Notes: generated from the letters alone by a model not told the origin. DNA of 64,000 nucleotides from Sneathiella sp. P13V-1 (GCF_015143595.1 NZ_WYEU01000002.1:496001-560000); one strand, 5' to 3'. Shown: positions 16,870-26,342, counted from the first letter of the stretch. Made by a program: numbers and translations.

Positions 16870-18594
16870 ATGTCTACTGCAACTAAACTTATGCTGTCAC
16901 TCACCCTCCTGTTTGGTGTTGTGGGATGTAAAACAGCAGATGTCGTGTTTGGCGACAAAAAAGTGTACAATCATGTCTATCAGGCTGCTGAAGAAAAACC
17001 AATTATAGAAACTGTAGAGAAGTTTCGGGTGGAGCCATTAGAGCCTACTTTCTTCACGAAACTAGTTGACTCTTTTCACGACCAAAAAAACCCTGAAAGT
17101 GCCTTAAACGTGCGAGTTGGGGAGTATGTCGAAAAGAAAAAACAACAAAGAGAGGCGATGACACGGGGATTAACATCGCCTGTGGAAATGCATGAAAAAG
17201 TTAACAATATTCTCCCAGCTAAAATGCAAGGAGAGGGTGTTGAAGAACTTAAAGAAATGGCTAGAGGAATTATCTTTCGTTTGCTTGAAAATTGGCAAGG
17301 CACCATGCCGTCACCAGAAATTGAGCCCGTCATTATAAATAGCATTCACTATGACGCCAAAATGACAGATACAAATGCGCTCATGCTTAACGCAGCATTA
17401 TTGGTTGCGGTTGAGAGTGAAGATGAATTGGCTGGTATCATTGCACATGAGATTGCTCATACATTGCTCAATCATTTTGATTCAGATACACGGCAAGAAT
17501 ATGAAAGTAAAAAATACGCTTTGCTTTCGGTCGTTGGATCCGGGGTGATGGCAAAAGAGGGAAAACAAGGAGGGGCTAAAACGTTAAATATAGTTGCCTC
17601 TGTCAGCCATGAAATGTCGACTACTCTTGGATTGCAAGAGTGGAAAAGAGATCAAGAAGTTCATGCAGATTTACTTGCAACAGACCTGTTGTATTTGGCT
17701 GGTTACAAATGGGGGGAAATTAGTACAGTTCTCCGAAAACTTGGGGAGAGTGAGAAGAATAGTGATAGCCAGAAAGATAAGCTGGTTGCAGAAACAAACA
17801 ATTACGCTTGGGATAGTGAAAAAATACAAAAAGAGTTTAAAGCGGCAGCAGCAAAAGCTGCATTTGAAGTAGATAATTCACTCGCCACTATGTTGTCAGG
17901 TAATAGTGTTATGTCGGAAGAAGAGCGGCAAGCTCTATATGTAAAGAAAGCGGGGATGGAAACGCACCCTGACTTCACTGAAAGGCAATTCAACCTTGAA
18001 GGGTATGAGCTTATTCACTACGGCAACAAGGTTTATAAAGCTATCGAACGTCAAGATTTACTGCAGAAATATGCTAGATCAGGGAGCGGAAAAACGGCCC
18101 TCTATCGGTTCACAGAATTTCAAAGAGGTTACGAGGCTTATTTAGATGGAAAATATGATCTAACAGTGAAGATCATAAGTAGTCTATTGAGTGGTCGGAA
18201 TGATCCAAATCCTGCGCTAAGAGAGATGATGTATAATGCTAGGATAAAGCAAGGACAGCCAAAGCGAGCAATGCAGAACTTACAAATTGCCATTAGTGGA
18301 GGAAAGGCGCCTGCGAAATTGTACAGAAAGCTTTGGAGTGACTACCGTGCTCAAGGAAACTGGCAAGCTGCGTTGAAGTTGATGGACCAAAACCCAGACA
18401 AGATTTCTGGTACTGCGATAGACCATTATCAACTGCGTACTGAATTGCTTTTGGATGAAAACCAGATAAATGAAGCGCAAAACACTGTTGCATCATGCCA
18501 GCGTCATTTTGGAAGAAAAGAGTATGCCTGTGGTAATGCTGTTCGGGCATGGGCTGAAAAAAGGCAACTTAAGAAAGCAAGTTTGACACAGTAG
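16870..18594 (+). CDS. M48-family zinc metalloprotease lipoprotein with C-terminal repeat region
   Basis: This 574-residue protein has a lipoprotein signal (LLFGVVGC, lipidated Cys near residue 20), an M48 protease core with HEIAH (H193, E194, H197) and the third-ligand motif EVHAD (E263), and a helical C-terminal part (about 420-570) with TPR-like segments. The layout recalls the BepA/LoiP group of envelope quality-control proteases. ATG 16870 is chosen because it begins the lipoprotein signal; upstream residues would be non-signal sequence. It is paired with the SH3-like gene and sits inside the tRNA-Asn island, so an accessory rather than core role is likely. The substrate is unknown. Confidence 0.78.
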   Translation: MSTATKLMLSLTLLFGVVGCKTADVVFGDKKVYNHVYQAAEEKPIIETVEKFRVEPLEPTFFTKLVDSFHDQKNPESALNVRVGEYVEKKKQQREAMTRGLTSPVEMHEKVNNILPAKMQGEGVEELKEMARGIIFRLLENWQGTMPSPEIEPVIINSIHYDAKMTDTNALMLNAALLVAVESEDELAGIIAHEIAHTLLNHFDSDTRQEYESKKYALLSVVGSGVMAKEGKQGGAKTLNIVASVSHEMSTTLGLQEWKRDQEVHADLLATDLLYLAGYKWGEISTVLRKLGESEKNSDSQKDKLVAETNNYAWDSEKIQKEFKAAAAKAAFEVDNSLATMLSGNSVMSEEERQALYVKKAGMETHPDFTERQFNLEGYELIHYGNKVYKAIERQDLLQKYARSGSGKTALYRFTEFQRGYEAYLDGKYDLTVKIISSLLSGRNDPNPALREMMYNARIKQGQPKRAMQNLQIAISGGKAPAKLYRKLWSDYRAQGNWQAALKLMDQNPDKISGTAIDHYQLRTELLLDENQINEAQNTVASCQRHFGRKEYACGNAVRAWAEKRQLKKASLTQ

Positions 18595-18637
18595 TTGATT
18601 TTTGGGTGTCGACGTAAAGTAAGGTAGTAGGAAAAAA

Positions 18638-19120
18638 ATGGCAGATCTAGAGCGGGGCAAGGATTTCGCAGAGTTTGTGCATCAGATTGTCTCTCATAGG
18701 GATCATCAAGTTTCGCGCAAAGAACTCGCGGAGCATCTAGGCATTAAATACGCCACCCTTCATAGTAGGCTTGTGGGTAGATCATGCTTCAGTGCTGATG
18801 AAATCCGGAAGATGATTGAATTCCGGCCGGATTTACGTTTGGCAGACTATTTCTTGGAAAACACGAATTATTTTCTCTCAAAGCGTGCTCCGCAATCATC
18901 CTCCACAGCGCGAACTATTCAATCAGGTGCCATAGAGGTCGATATTGAAGCAGGACAGCTTCTAGAACAAGTCCACAAGGGCTTAGAAGACTTCAAGATC
19001 TGCCACAATGATAAATTTCATATTGCTAGAGAGCTTGCTGATGTTGAACGCGCGCTTGCGTCCTTAAAAGCAGCGCTAGAGGAGCCTCGCCCTGGATTGG
19101 ATCCAGAGTTGCAAGAGTAA
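18638..19120 (+). CDS. CII/CP76-like helix-turn-helix protein
   Basis: This 160-residue protein has an N-terminal helix-turn-helix pattern (residues 20-65: VSRKELAEHLGIKYATLHSRL, then FSADEIRKMIEF..DLRLADYFL). It resembles phage CII-like (CP76) regulators, which bind DNA and switch phage gene programmes. The C-terminal half (105-150) is a long helix that could dimerise. It lies 43 bases after the M48 gene and ends just before the tRNA-Asn terminator, at the right edge of the island, where a regulator of the element is plausible. DNA targets are unknown. Confidence 0.6.
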   Translation: MADLERGKDFAEFVHQIVSHRDHQVSRKELAEHLGIKYATLHSRLVGRSCFSADEIRKMIEFRPDLRLADYFLENTNYFLSKRAPQSSSTARTIQSGAIEVDIEAGQLLEQVHKGLEDFKICHNDKFHIARELADVERALASLKAALEEPRPGLDPELQE

Positions 19121-19212
19121 GCTACACCAAAGTACTCAATCAGATTTAAAGGGTTGATTTTTTGTTCTCATAAAAAACTGGGAACCTTCACTACTGATAG
19201 CGGAAAAGAAAA

Positions 19213-19254
19213 AACCCTTGAAGCATGGCTTCAAGGGTTTTTTGAATTGGCTCC
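19213..19254. repeat. Direct repeat copy 2: tRNA-Asn terminator and CCA end
   Basis: The sequence matches 13071-13112 in 39 of 42 positions. Read on the minus strand it is the end of tRNA-Asn followed by an A/T-flanked hairpin with T run, so this copy serves as the tRNA terminator. The hairpin arms and poly-T also work on the plus strand for the CII-like gene ending at 19120. See the island entry for its meaning. Confidence 0.65.
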
Positions 19255-19323
19255 CCGAGCAGGACTCGAACCTGCGACAGGCTGATTAACAGTCAGCTGC
19301 TCTACCAACTGAGCTATCGGGGA
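19248..19323 (-). tRNA. tRNA-Asn (anticodon GTT)
   Basis: Read on the minus strand, 76 nucleotides fold as a cloverleaf: acceptor stem TCCCCGA paired with TCGGGGA, a D arm with AGCTCAGTTGGTAGAGC, anticodon arm GCTGA-CTGTTAA-TCAGC with GTT at 19288-19290, and a T arm GGTTCGAGTCC. CCA is encoded (19248-19250). A terminator hairpin follows within 40 bases. Its 3' end overlaps the direct repeat marking the island. Confidence 0.97.
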
Positions 19324-19479
19324 TCAGTGGTCCGCATCAAGCGGTGACGCGGCTTATAGCAAGAGACTAAACGTCTGCCAAGCCCTGATTTTCATTTTTT
19401 TGAAAAAAAATTCAAAAACGGCTAAAAGCCTAAAGAAACAGAGCCTTAGAAAAATAAGCCCGCGCCCCTGAAATGCGGA

Positions 19480-19665
19480 TTATCCACTCAAATGTTCGAG
19501 TTTTTTGTCTGTATTATACTGGCTAAGTGCGTAAACGGCCCAAATCGCAGCCGGGATCCAACCGATCAGGGTAATTTGCAGGATCAGGCACAGAATTCCC
19601 TGAAATGGTTTGCCGATTGTGAAAAACAGCAAAAATGGTAATAGAATTGCGATAATCAGACGCAT
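19480..19665 (-). CDS. YqaE/Pmp3-family small membrane protein
   Basis: This 61-residue protein consists of two membrane helices (about 3-22 and 28-50) with the family pattern ILLPFLLFF and QITLIGWIPAAIWAVYAL. Pmp3/YqaE (UPF0057) proteins sit in the cytoplasmic membrane, and stress induction is known for some; the molecular role is unclear. It is a single gene divergent from the flavin oxidoreductase, with the promoter space shared between 19666 and 19767. The tRNA-Asn promoter region (19324-19479) lies beyond its stop. Confidence 0.85.
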   Translation of the reverse strand: MRLIIAILLPFLLFFTIGKPFQGILCLILQITLIGWIPAAIWAVYALSQYNTDKKLEHLSG

Positions 19666-19767
19666 TCACTCTCTCCTTTGACGTAATTGACAAAGACATT
19701 ATCCGAGGTTCAGAATGTCTTCAATGGTATGTTGAGTATCCGCCTACAAAAAAATAAGAAGAATTAC

Positions 19768-21183
19768 ATGACTGCCCCGTCTGATGATCTGCAAAAACTG
19801 CAGGAAACAATCGAAAAAGAACTGCATTACTTAAACCAACCTGCCAAAAACTGGGTGAAGCCGGCTTTTGATAAGGCGGGGAACAAGATGTTGGATGTGG
19901 CCATTATTGGCGGCGGTGCGACAGGTATAGCGCTTGCCCATGCGCTAAAGCGTGAGGGGGTTCGGAACTTCAAGGTTTATGATAAATCGCCTGAGGGGCG
20001 GGAAGGGCCGTGGATCACAACCGCCCGTATGGAGACATTACGATCGCCCAAACATTTAACGGGCCCCAATCTTGGGATGCCCAACCTGACCTTTAGGGCG
20101 TGGCATGACGCAAAATATGGCAGTGACGCGTGGGAGCCTCTCGGCAAGATCCCTAAAGAGATCTGGATGGCGTATCTTGTCTGGTACCGTATGGTGCTGG
20201 GTATCAGAGTTCAAAATGATCACAGCTTGAACAGCATCACCCCAAAAGACGGGGCTTATCACTTACAATTTCAGAACGGAGTGGAAGCCATCGCCCGTCA
20301 TGTGGTTCTCGCGACTGGTAGAGCTGCATCCGGCGGGGTGTCGCTGCCGCAGGAGGCGGAAGCTATCTCAGAGCCTTACCGCGCTCATACGGAGGATCTG
20401 ATTGATTACCCGTCATTAGAAGGCAAAGATATCTTGGTTATTGGCGGCGCTGCATCTGCGGTGGATGCTGCGGCAACAGCCCTTGAGGCCGGAGCGGCAA
20501 AGGTAACCATGTTGATCCGTGCGCCCGAAATGCCCACCATTAACAAGTTCAAAAACATTGTGTATCCGGGATTCCTGTCCGGATTTTATAAGCTCCCCGA
20601 TGCGGAAAAATGGGCCTTTATGAAAGCGGGGTTCGATGCCCGTATTGCACCGCCTCGTGATTCCATGCTGCGGCTGAAGGTGTTTGATAATTTCAACCTA
20701 AAACTCGGCACGTCTGTTCAGGAGTTTGTTCAAAAAGAACAGAAGGTTATCGCAAAGACTTCAAAGGGAGAATTTACCGCTGATTTCGTTATTTTCGGTA
20801 CCGGATACGCCATGAATATGGCCGCGCAAGACGAACTGAAACCCTTTGCGGATGATATATGTCTCTGGCGTGATATCTATACCCCGCCAGAAGATCTGAC
20901 CGATGCGACACTGGCCTCTTATCCTTATCTAGGGGACGCGTTTCAGTTCCTTGCAAAACCGGGCAGAAAGGCGGATTATCTCTCTCGCCTCTATATGTTT
21001 AATGCGGCGGCAACCCTCACCCATGCTCCGATCAGCAGCGACATTCCCGGAACGAACACAGGGGTTCAGCGATTGTCCCAGCATTTGATAGAGCAGCTGT
21101 TTGTCGAAGGCTCCGGCGGTCACTTGCAAGACTTGAAAGACTATGACGAGCCTGAATTGCTGGGCGATGAATGGGACGAGTGA
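19768..21183 (+). CDS. FAD/NAD(P)-dependent oxidoreductase, flavin monooxygenase-like
   Basis: This 471-residue protein has an FAD-binding Rossmann motif (VAIIGGGATGIALAHAL, about 41-57) and a second dinucleotide motif (ILVIGGAASAVDAAA, about 228), with a C-terminal ATG-type segment (DFVIFGTGYAMNM). This layout is typical of flavin-containing monooxygenase or lysine/ornithine N-hydroxylase-like proteins. ATG 19768 is preferred over an in-frame start at 19687 because the added 27 residues are lysine-rich and unlike the family; the ribosome binding site is weak in both cases. It ends exactly where the convergent MscS gene ends. Substrate unknown. Confidence 0.75.
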   Translation: MTAPSDDLQKLQETIEKELHYLNQPAKNWVKPAFDKAGNKMLDVAIIGGGATGIALAHALKREGVRNFKVYDKSPEGREGPWITTARMETLRSPKHLTGPNLGMPNLTFRAWHDAKYGSDAWEPLGKIPKEIWMAYLVWYRMVLGIRVQNDHSLNSITPKDGAYHLQFQNGVEAIARHVVLATGRAASGGVSLPQEAEAISEPYRAHTEDLIDYPSLEGKDILVIGGAASAVDAAATALEAGAAKVTMLIRAPEMPTINKFKNIVYPGFLSGFYKLPDAEKWAFMKAGFDARIAPPRDSMLRLKVFDNFNLKLGTSVQEFVQKEQKVIAKTSKGEFTADFVIFGTGYAMNMAAQDELKPFADDICLWRDIYTPPEDLTDATLASYPYLGDAFQFLAKPGRKADYLSRLYMFNAAATLTHAPISSDIPGTNTGVQRLSQHLIEQLFVEGSGGHLQDLKDYDEPELLGDEWDE

Positions 21184-23307
21184 TCAGCGATCATCCGTCG
21201 GGGCATTGGCCTCTGCGTTTTGTTCCTCCTGAAGGGCGGCTGCGGCGGCCATTTCACCAATTTTCTGTTTGTCTTCCTCGGTCATGTTTTCCGTATCAAC
21301 CCCTGGGGCGACCCGCACGGTGACTTCCCGGTGGGCGAACTTGATCCCATGCTCTTCAAACAGCTCACGGATTTTCGCAAAGACCAGTTTACGGACCACA
21401 AACTGCTCCCCCGGAGGGGTCATGAACTTCACCCGCAGGATCATGGCGGAATCTTCCATGGCCAGCACCCCTTGTGATTTGAGCGGTTGAATAAATTTAT
21501 CCCCAACCTCAGGGTGAGAGAGCAATTCCTGTCCAAGTTTTTTGATCAATTTCCGGACCTGTTCCACATCCGTGTCATAGGTAACGCGCAGTTGCAGCTT
21601 CATCATCGCCCAATCGCGGGAATAGTTGGTCAGCTGCGCAATTTGACCAAAAGGAATGGTGTGAAGCGCCCCCAGATGATGACGTAACTGGAAAGAGCGG
21701 ATGGATATTTTCTCCACTGTGCCACGGGTGCCATCAATTTCCACATATTCCCCTTTTCGAAAAGCATCGTCGAACAGGAAGAATGCACCGGAGAAGATAT
21801 CTTGAATAAGCGTCTGGGCACCGAAACCGATGGCCACACCTACAACACCCGCACCGGCAAATAACGGTCCGATATCCACACCCATCTGGGTGAGGGCGAG
21901 CATGATACCGATGGAGACGATGGTGATCAGCAGGAAGTTCCTGAAAAGCGGGAGCAAGGTCGCAAGGCGGGTTGCAGATCCGGCGCTGCCGCCTTCATCC
22001 CCGGGTTCCGCTTCCTGTTCGTCTACCGTTTCTTCCTTGATACGGCGATCCAGGGTCAGTTTGACCGCCCGATAGATCACGTAGCTCACAAAACAAACGA
22101 TGAAGATATCCCCAAGGCGCACCACAAGGCTGTCGGATGAGGAAACATCAATCCCCCATGTCTCCAGCAAGGCACCAATGGCCAGAATGGCAACAAGGAA
22201 GGCAACCGCTTTTTCAGCCAGCTTCACAAGGTCGGACTGCCACGCCTTTTCATAAAGTTGAATATCTTCTGTACCGCCAAAATCTTCGTCGCTATTAGCA
22301 AGGACTTTCTGTCGGTAATTTCCAAAATTGATGGCCACCTTATCGATCACCAGCAGGGCAATGCCATATCCCCCGATGGAGAATAATAGGATCATCATCG
22401 GCGCAACAAGCAAGTGATAGGCAGATGGTAAATCAAGCAGCAGGCGGGCCACCGTCACCGCCCAGGCAAGGATAATGTAGAAAGCAAAAAGAATATGCCA
22501 GCTTGCCGCCAACACCTGACGGAAACCATGCTTGTTTTCGGTCTTTGCATGAGGGCCTAAAATCATCTGGGCGATAATTTGACGGTGGAAAATGGCAAAC
22601 AAAGTCCAGACGACCGCTCCAATGGTCACGGCGGCGATCAGGAAAAGAAGGTGGATATCTTTGCTAAGGCCCACATGATCCATCATCAGGCAGACCGAGA
22701 TGGCAAATGATGTGGGTGCGTGGGCGTAGATTACATTGTTTCTGAACTTGAGGGCTTGCTGATCGCTTAAGTGGATCAGGCGATGCGCAGGGGCATCAGG
22801 GGCAATCAGGGCATCCAGAATAATAAAGGGCACCCGCAAAACCGCGACAAATAAGACCAGTACGGATTGTACCGGCGCATCTGGTTTCGCATGGCCGGTG
22901 AACAAAGCAATCAAGGTGATGGAGATAACCACAAAAACAACCAGATTGACGGTCATCATGACGAAGCGGAACAACAGGTAAGAGATCTTGTCCGCACGTG
23001 TCTCCGGCGCCGGGTTGTACCAACCTTCGAAATGTTTCCGGCCCCAGGCGCTTAAACGGCCAGACAGGAACCATGCGACCAGCATAAAAATAAGAACGGG
23101 CCAAAGGGTGGAAATCCACCATCCGAAGGATAACTGCTCCTGCATTCCCGGTAAATGAACGGCGTTTTCAGCTCCGGAAATAACCTCGATCAATCTTTCC
23201 CGTATTTTGGGGGCGATTTTCTCCTGCAGGTCGGAAATTTCAGACGCCAATCCAATGGACGGGAACAGAAGACAAATGAGAAACGAGACGAGAGACTGAG
23301 GCCGCAT
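21184..23307 (-). CDS. MscS-family mechanosensitive channel, large type
   Basis: This 707-residue protein has a signal peptide (MRPQSLVSFLICLLFPSIGLA), about eight further membrane segments between residues 50 and 480, and the MscS core: pore helix VGVVGVAIGFGAQTL followed by LIQDIFSGAFFLFDDAFRKGEYVEIDG and the cytoplasmic beta and alpha/beta domains. The C-terminus is acidic. It would open under membrane tension and release solutes at osmotic downshock. ATG 23307 is preferred because it starts the signal peptide; an upstream in-frame ATG at 23382 would bury it. It is a single gene convergent with the oxidoreductase. Confidence 0.88.
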   Translation of the reverse strand: MRPQSLVSFLICLLFPSIGLASEISDLQEKIAPKIRERLIEVISGAENAVHLPGMQEQLSFGWWISTLWPVLIFMLVAWFLSGRLSAWGRKHFEGWYNPAPETRADKISYLLFRFVMMTVNLVVFVVISITLIALFTGHAKPDAPVQSVLVLFVAVLRVPFIILDALIAPDAPAHRLIHLSDQQALKFRNNVIYAHAPTSFAISVCLMMDHVGLSKDIHLLFLIAAVTIGAVVWTLFAIFHRQIIAQMILGPHAKTENKHGFRQVLAASWHILFAFYIILAWAVTVARLLLDLPSAYHLLVAPMMILLFSIGGYGIALLVIDKVAINFGNYRQKVLANSDEDFGGTEDIQLYEKAWQSDLVKLAEKAVAFLVAILAIGALLETWGIDVSSSDSLVVRLGDIFIVCFVSYVIYRAVKLTLDRRIKEETVDEQEAEPGDEGGSAGSATRLATLLPLFRNFLLITIVSIGIMLALTQMGVDIGPLFAGAGVVGVAIGFGAQTLIQDIFSGAFFLFDDAFRKGEYVEIDGTRGTVEKISIRSFQLRHHLGALHTIPFGQIAQLTNYSRDWAMMKLQLRVTYDTDVEQVRKLIKKLGQELLSHPEVGDKFIQPLKSQGVLAMEDSAMILRVKFMTPPGEQFVVRKLVFAKIRELFEEHGIKFAHREVTVRVAPGVDTENMTEEDKQKIGEMAAAAALQEEQNAEANAPTDDR

Positions 23308-23418
23308 ACGAATTCCCCCAATTAGCCAGTATGCTGTTTTGTTTATTAGACAAACTGTCACATGGACGCATAGGCGAGTCAATCACTGGAATGTTGGGAG
23401 ATGTCGTCGGAGAAGAAG

Positions 23419-23492
23419 TGGAGGCCTGGACCGGAATCGAACCGGTGTTCACGGATTTGCAATCCGCTGCGTAGCCACTCCGCCACCAGGCC
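23419..23492 (-). tRNA. tRNA-Cys (anticodon GCA)
   Basis: Read on the minus strand, 74 nucleotides fold as a cloverleaf: acceptor GGCCTGG paired with CCAGGCC, D arm with GGCGGAGTGGCTACGC, anticodon arm with GCA at 23458-23460, and T arm GGTTCGATTCC. CCA is encoded at 23419-23421. I looked for a duplicated 3' end near by, which would mark an island, and found none. Confidence 0.97.
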
Positions 23493-23576
23493 TCATTTCC
23501 GGGAGGCTATCCCCGAAAAGCTCTGGCGTTTTAAGTCTTTCCCCGTGTCCTGTCAATATGTTCCGGCCATCGCCGT

Positions 23577-23606
23577 AAAAAAATCCCCCGGGGTGAGCCG
23601 GGGGAT
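23577..23606 (-). terminator. Intrinsic terminator of the 908-residue gene
   Basis: On the minus strand ATCCCCCGG pairs with CCGGGGGAT across a 6-base loop (CTCACC), followed by seven T. It starts 10 bases after the stop of the large unknown gene, so the operon ends here before tRNA-Cys. Confidence 0.9.
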
Positions 23607-23615
23607 CTGGATTTC

Positions 23616-26342
23616 CTAGAAAATCAGTTTTTCACAATCAACAATATCCAATACATCGGAAAGACGGTTTTCGTAATTAGCTCCCAGATGTTTTATGCGC
23701 ATCGCTTCTTGGTTTTTGAATTTTTCACGCATGTCGTTATAACTACAGGCGTAAAGGTGAATGCATCCCAACGGATAGGTGAGAGCCGCACGTGCCGTTA
23801 GTAGCTTGTCGTCTGACAAATCAGATTTCGCCGCATACTTTTTGAGTGGATTAGCTGCTTTAATAAAAGCCTTCTCTTTTTTGATGTTCCATGGTTGTCT
23901 TTGGAATTCATTACCAAACATTGGTAAAGCTGGACGTCCGTCAACTGCAATGCCATCGATAGAAGCATCATCTGCATTGCTGAAAGACAGGAGACTTTCT
24001 TCAGTCAAGTCAAGACCAGTTTTGAGGCCATCATCTCCGATAAGGACCGTGTCATTAGGAAAGGCACTATGGTAGATGGTTGTGATCAGGAACATATCGA
24101 TCAAATCCATGCTCTTAATGAAACCTTCAAACTCTTCGTACTTTGATGGATCCTTTAGATTGATATTGGCAAGTCGAGCGACCTGTTCGCATTCTTTGTT
24201 TGCCTCCTCGCCCTGGCAGAACATGCTATAAGTTTCAACGCACAGCGCGGGGGTGCTGCTTAGTTCTTTGCTAGGATTTTTCTCCCAACGATATCGGCCT
24301 GCCTCATGATCAGGAACAAACAGATATACGTTGCCGCCAGAATAGGAATGTTGCGCTTCTATAGCTAAATCCGCACCGCGCATTACTGAAGCCGGGGCTT
24401 TGTCGCCTGCTCGATTTTGGCCTGTTTTCCTGTATGAAAGGCGCTTGACATCCAAAACAATCGGAATATTCCGAAGGAAAAGGTACATGTACATCAGGCG
24501 CTTGTTCTCATAATAACTGAGAACAGGGCCGCGTGAACGGGTGATTTTATAGAACGGTGTCCGGAGTTTGTTGATCATACTCACAAGATCGGCTGCCATG
24601 GATCCGCCTTTGCCATGCAATTTTGGCAGTTCCAGCATCGCCGTAAACGCCCCTTTTAAATAGCGTGTGGAGTATATGGCCAAGCTTGCCTGATAATCTT
24701 CAAAATCCAAACCTGAGAAATACGGAAGAGTGAGCGGTATAGAATGGCTGGAGAGGCCAAATTTATCCATGTATCGGATTTGACGAACGGTAAGCGCCTT
24801 ACACATGGCCAGATATTCGGATGTGGAAAGATTGCTCTGGGTTATTTGTTTAGGTCGATCCTCACAAGGCCCAGTTGCAACTTGCTGATAAATACATGCT
24901 GGCGATGAGGGAAGAATAACACCTTGATCTTTTACATCGTCTTCTTCAGCTAATGCTGCTTCATGGAGCTCAGGAGCTTCCTTAATGTCAACAGTCTGCC
25001 ATAAGGACATTAACGGCAGGTCATCGTCTGAAAGAGTAAAAGGTTTACCCTTAGAGTGAAACTTCCAAATATTGCTTATGTTAAGGGTGTTCAGTTCCAC
25101 ACAGAAATCGTCATAGAGTTTTTTAAAGCCATCCGGAACAAACTCGATGGCTTTATGGTAGGGAAAATGTTCAATTTTTGTATAAAGGTTGTCAGGCAGT
25201 TTCACGATGATCTTGCTTCGAAGATGTAGAAAACCAGCTTCTGGACGTTTATTGCAACTGAAACCAACGTCATCGATTTCACCGTCATCAGAAACAAGGT
25301 TTCCCATAAATTCCATAGTTGAAGGGATGTTGTTGCTCTTCATTGCTTCTTCATAACTGGCAATATGACTTTCCGGCTTCTCCAGTTTGAAGTCTTTGGA
25401 GGCGTATTTCAGGTCGATAATAAACGGGATGCGCCACTGACAGCCCGCATCACGAATAACCGGATCCAACCGATGTAATTTACCTGTCCATAAATCAATC
25501 ATGGATTCATAGGCACAGAATTTTAAAAAAGCGCCTTTTGGGGAAAGATGATTGAGCTTTGAGATTTCCTCCTTCAGACCTTCGCCAAAGCCCCTCAGAT
25601 CATCGCTCTTAAGAAAAGAGAACCAATGCCTTATACCGTTTAATCGATGATGCTTTAGATAAGAACTTAGATGGTGCAGCTGAAAAGCAAGCAGATCATC
25701 AAGCTCACTGATTTCACCTATAATTTCCTCAATATTTGGACGCTGAAGAATATTGTCGAGGCAGTCTAAGTGCTTGACCAGATTATTTATTTGAGAATTT
25801 ATGCCATCTATTTCGTCGGCGTCGTCTTGAAATTTGCTTTTTTCGATGAGGGTTTGAGCGAGCTTTTCAAGGTTATCTATTGGAAAGTCTAGCGTTTGAA
25901 TACCGACTGGAATATCTGAGTTATATGTATCATCCAAATTGCGTTTGAAGGTGTCTTGTAGTTTGTTTTTCAGAATATGCTCGTATGCCTTTTTGATCTC
26001 AGTTGTCTCAGGTGCGGTCAGAAAAACAGCGTGATCGAATACAGCTTTAGCGGCTTTATAAATTTCTGAGCACTGGCTCAACGCAATTTCATTGTCTTTT
26101 GCCCAACCTTTAACTTCAGCCCCTCTGGGTTTGGGGGGTATTGAAAGCAAATGATGAAGTATCTTTTCTGAACCACTTAATAGAGCTTTATCGATTTTCT
26201 TCGATTTTATTTTTTTAATATCAAATACATCTACAAAAACAGATTTGATAACTTTAATATTTTCTTTTGCTTGTTCTCGACCGCGATCAACCGCAGGGAA
26301 ATCCTGACTAGCAGATGGAAGTACATCGTTTAAATTTGGCAT
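23616..26342 (-). CDS. Large uncharacterised protein, last gene of unknown operon
   Basis: This 908-residue protein is soluble in appearance: no signal peptide, no membrane helix, no Walker A, HNH, helicase or toxin motif that I can see. Residues 1-300 are mostly helical and charged with coiled-coil-like stretches (about 150-260); an acidic linker lies near 470-490; residues 520-760 are more mixed and contain LSYYENKRLMYMYLFLRN and VLDVKRLSYRKTGQN. I do not recognise a family. It is preceded by three or four small acidic genes on the same strand, but a terminator-like hairpin sits in the 124-base gap before it. A large structural or scaffold protein is as plausible as an enzyme. Confidence 0.75.
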   Translation of the reverse strand: MPNLNDVLPSASQDFPAVDRGREQAKENIKVIKSVFVDVFDIKKIKSKKIDKALLSGSEKILHHLLSIPPKPRGAEVKGWAKDNEIALSQCSEIYKAAKAVFDHAVFLTAPETTEIKKAYEHILKNKLQDTFKRNLDDTYNSDIPVGIQTLDFPIDNLEKLAQTLIEKSKFQDDADEIDGINSQINNLVKHLDCLDNILQRPNIEEIIGEISELDDLLAFQLHHLSSYLKHHRLNGIRHWFSFLKSDDLRGFGEGLKEEISKLNHLSPKGAFLKFCAYESMIDLWTGKLHRLDPVIRDAGCQWRIPFIIDLKYASKDFKLEKPESHIASYEEAMKSNNIPSTMEFMGNLVSDDGEIDDVGFSCNKRPEAGFLHLRSKIIVKLPDNLYTKIEHFPYHKAIEFVPDGFKKLYDDFCVELNTLNISNIWKFHSKGKPFTLSDDDLPLMSLWQTVDIKEAPELHEAALAEEDDVKDQGVILPSSPACIYQQVATGPCEDRPKQITQSNLSTSEYLAMCKALTVRQIRYMDKFGLSSHSIPLTLPYFSGLDFEDYQASLAIYSTRYLKGAFTAMLELPKLHGKGGSMAADLVSMINKLRTPFYKITRSRGPVLSYYENKRLMYMYLFLRNIPIVLDVKRLSYRKTGQNRAGDKAPASVMRGADLAIEAQHSYSGGNVYLFVPDHEAGRYRWEKNPSKELSSTPALCVETYSMFCQGEEANKECEQVARLANINLKDPSKYEEFEGFIKSMDLIDMFLITTIYHSAFPNDTVLIGDDGLKTGLDLTEESLLSFSNADDASIDGIAVDGRPALPMFGNEFQRQPWNIKKEKAFIKAANPLKKYAAKSDLSDDKLLTARAALTYPLGCIHLYACSYNDMREKFKNQEAMRIKHLGANYENRLSDVLDIVDCEKLIF

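Larger units (their letters stand above)
13071..19254. mobile_element. Probable genomic island at tRNA-Asn, no integrase seen
   Basis: About 6.2 kb lie between two copies of a 42-bp repeat; the right copy is the terminator and 3' end of tRNA-Asn. The interior is visibly AT-richer than its flanks, especially 14.6-16.5 kb. It holds a TraG/VirD4-like ATPase, a CHASE2 protein, an SH3-like protein, an M48 protease and a CII-like HTH protein, none obviously housekeeping. No integrase, relaxase or transposase gene is inside, so it would be either a decayed remnant or mobilised in trans. The boundaries are inferred from the repeat alone. Confidence 0.55.

Noticed and set aside
23419-23492. tRNA-Cys as an attachment site for the 23.6-27.7 kb operon
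   Set aside because: No second copy of the tRNA 3' end was seen near 27.7 kb or elsewhere, and the operon lies on the 5' side of the tRNA.
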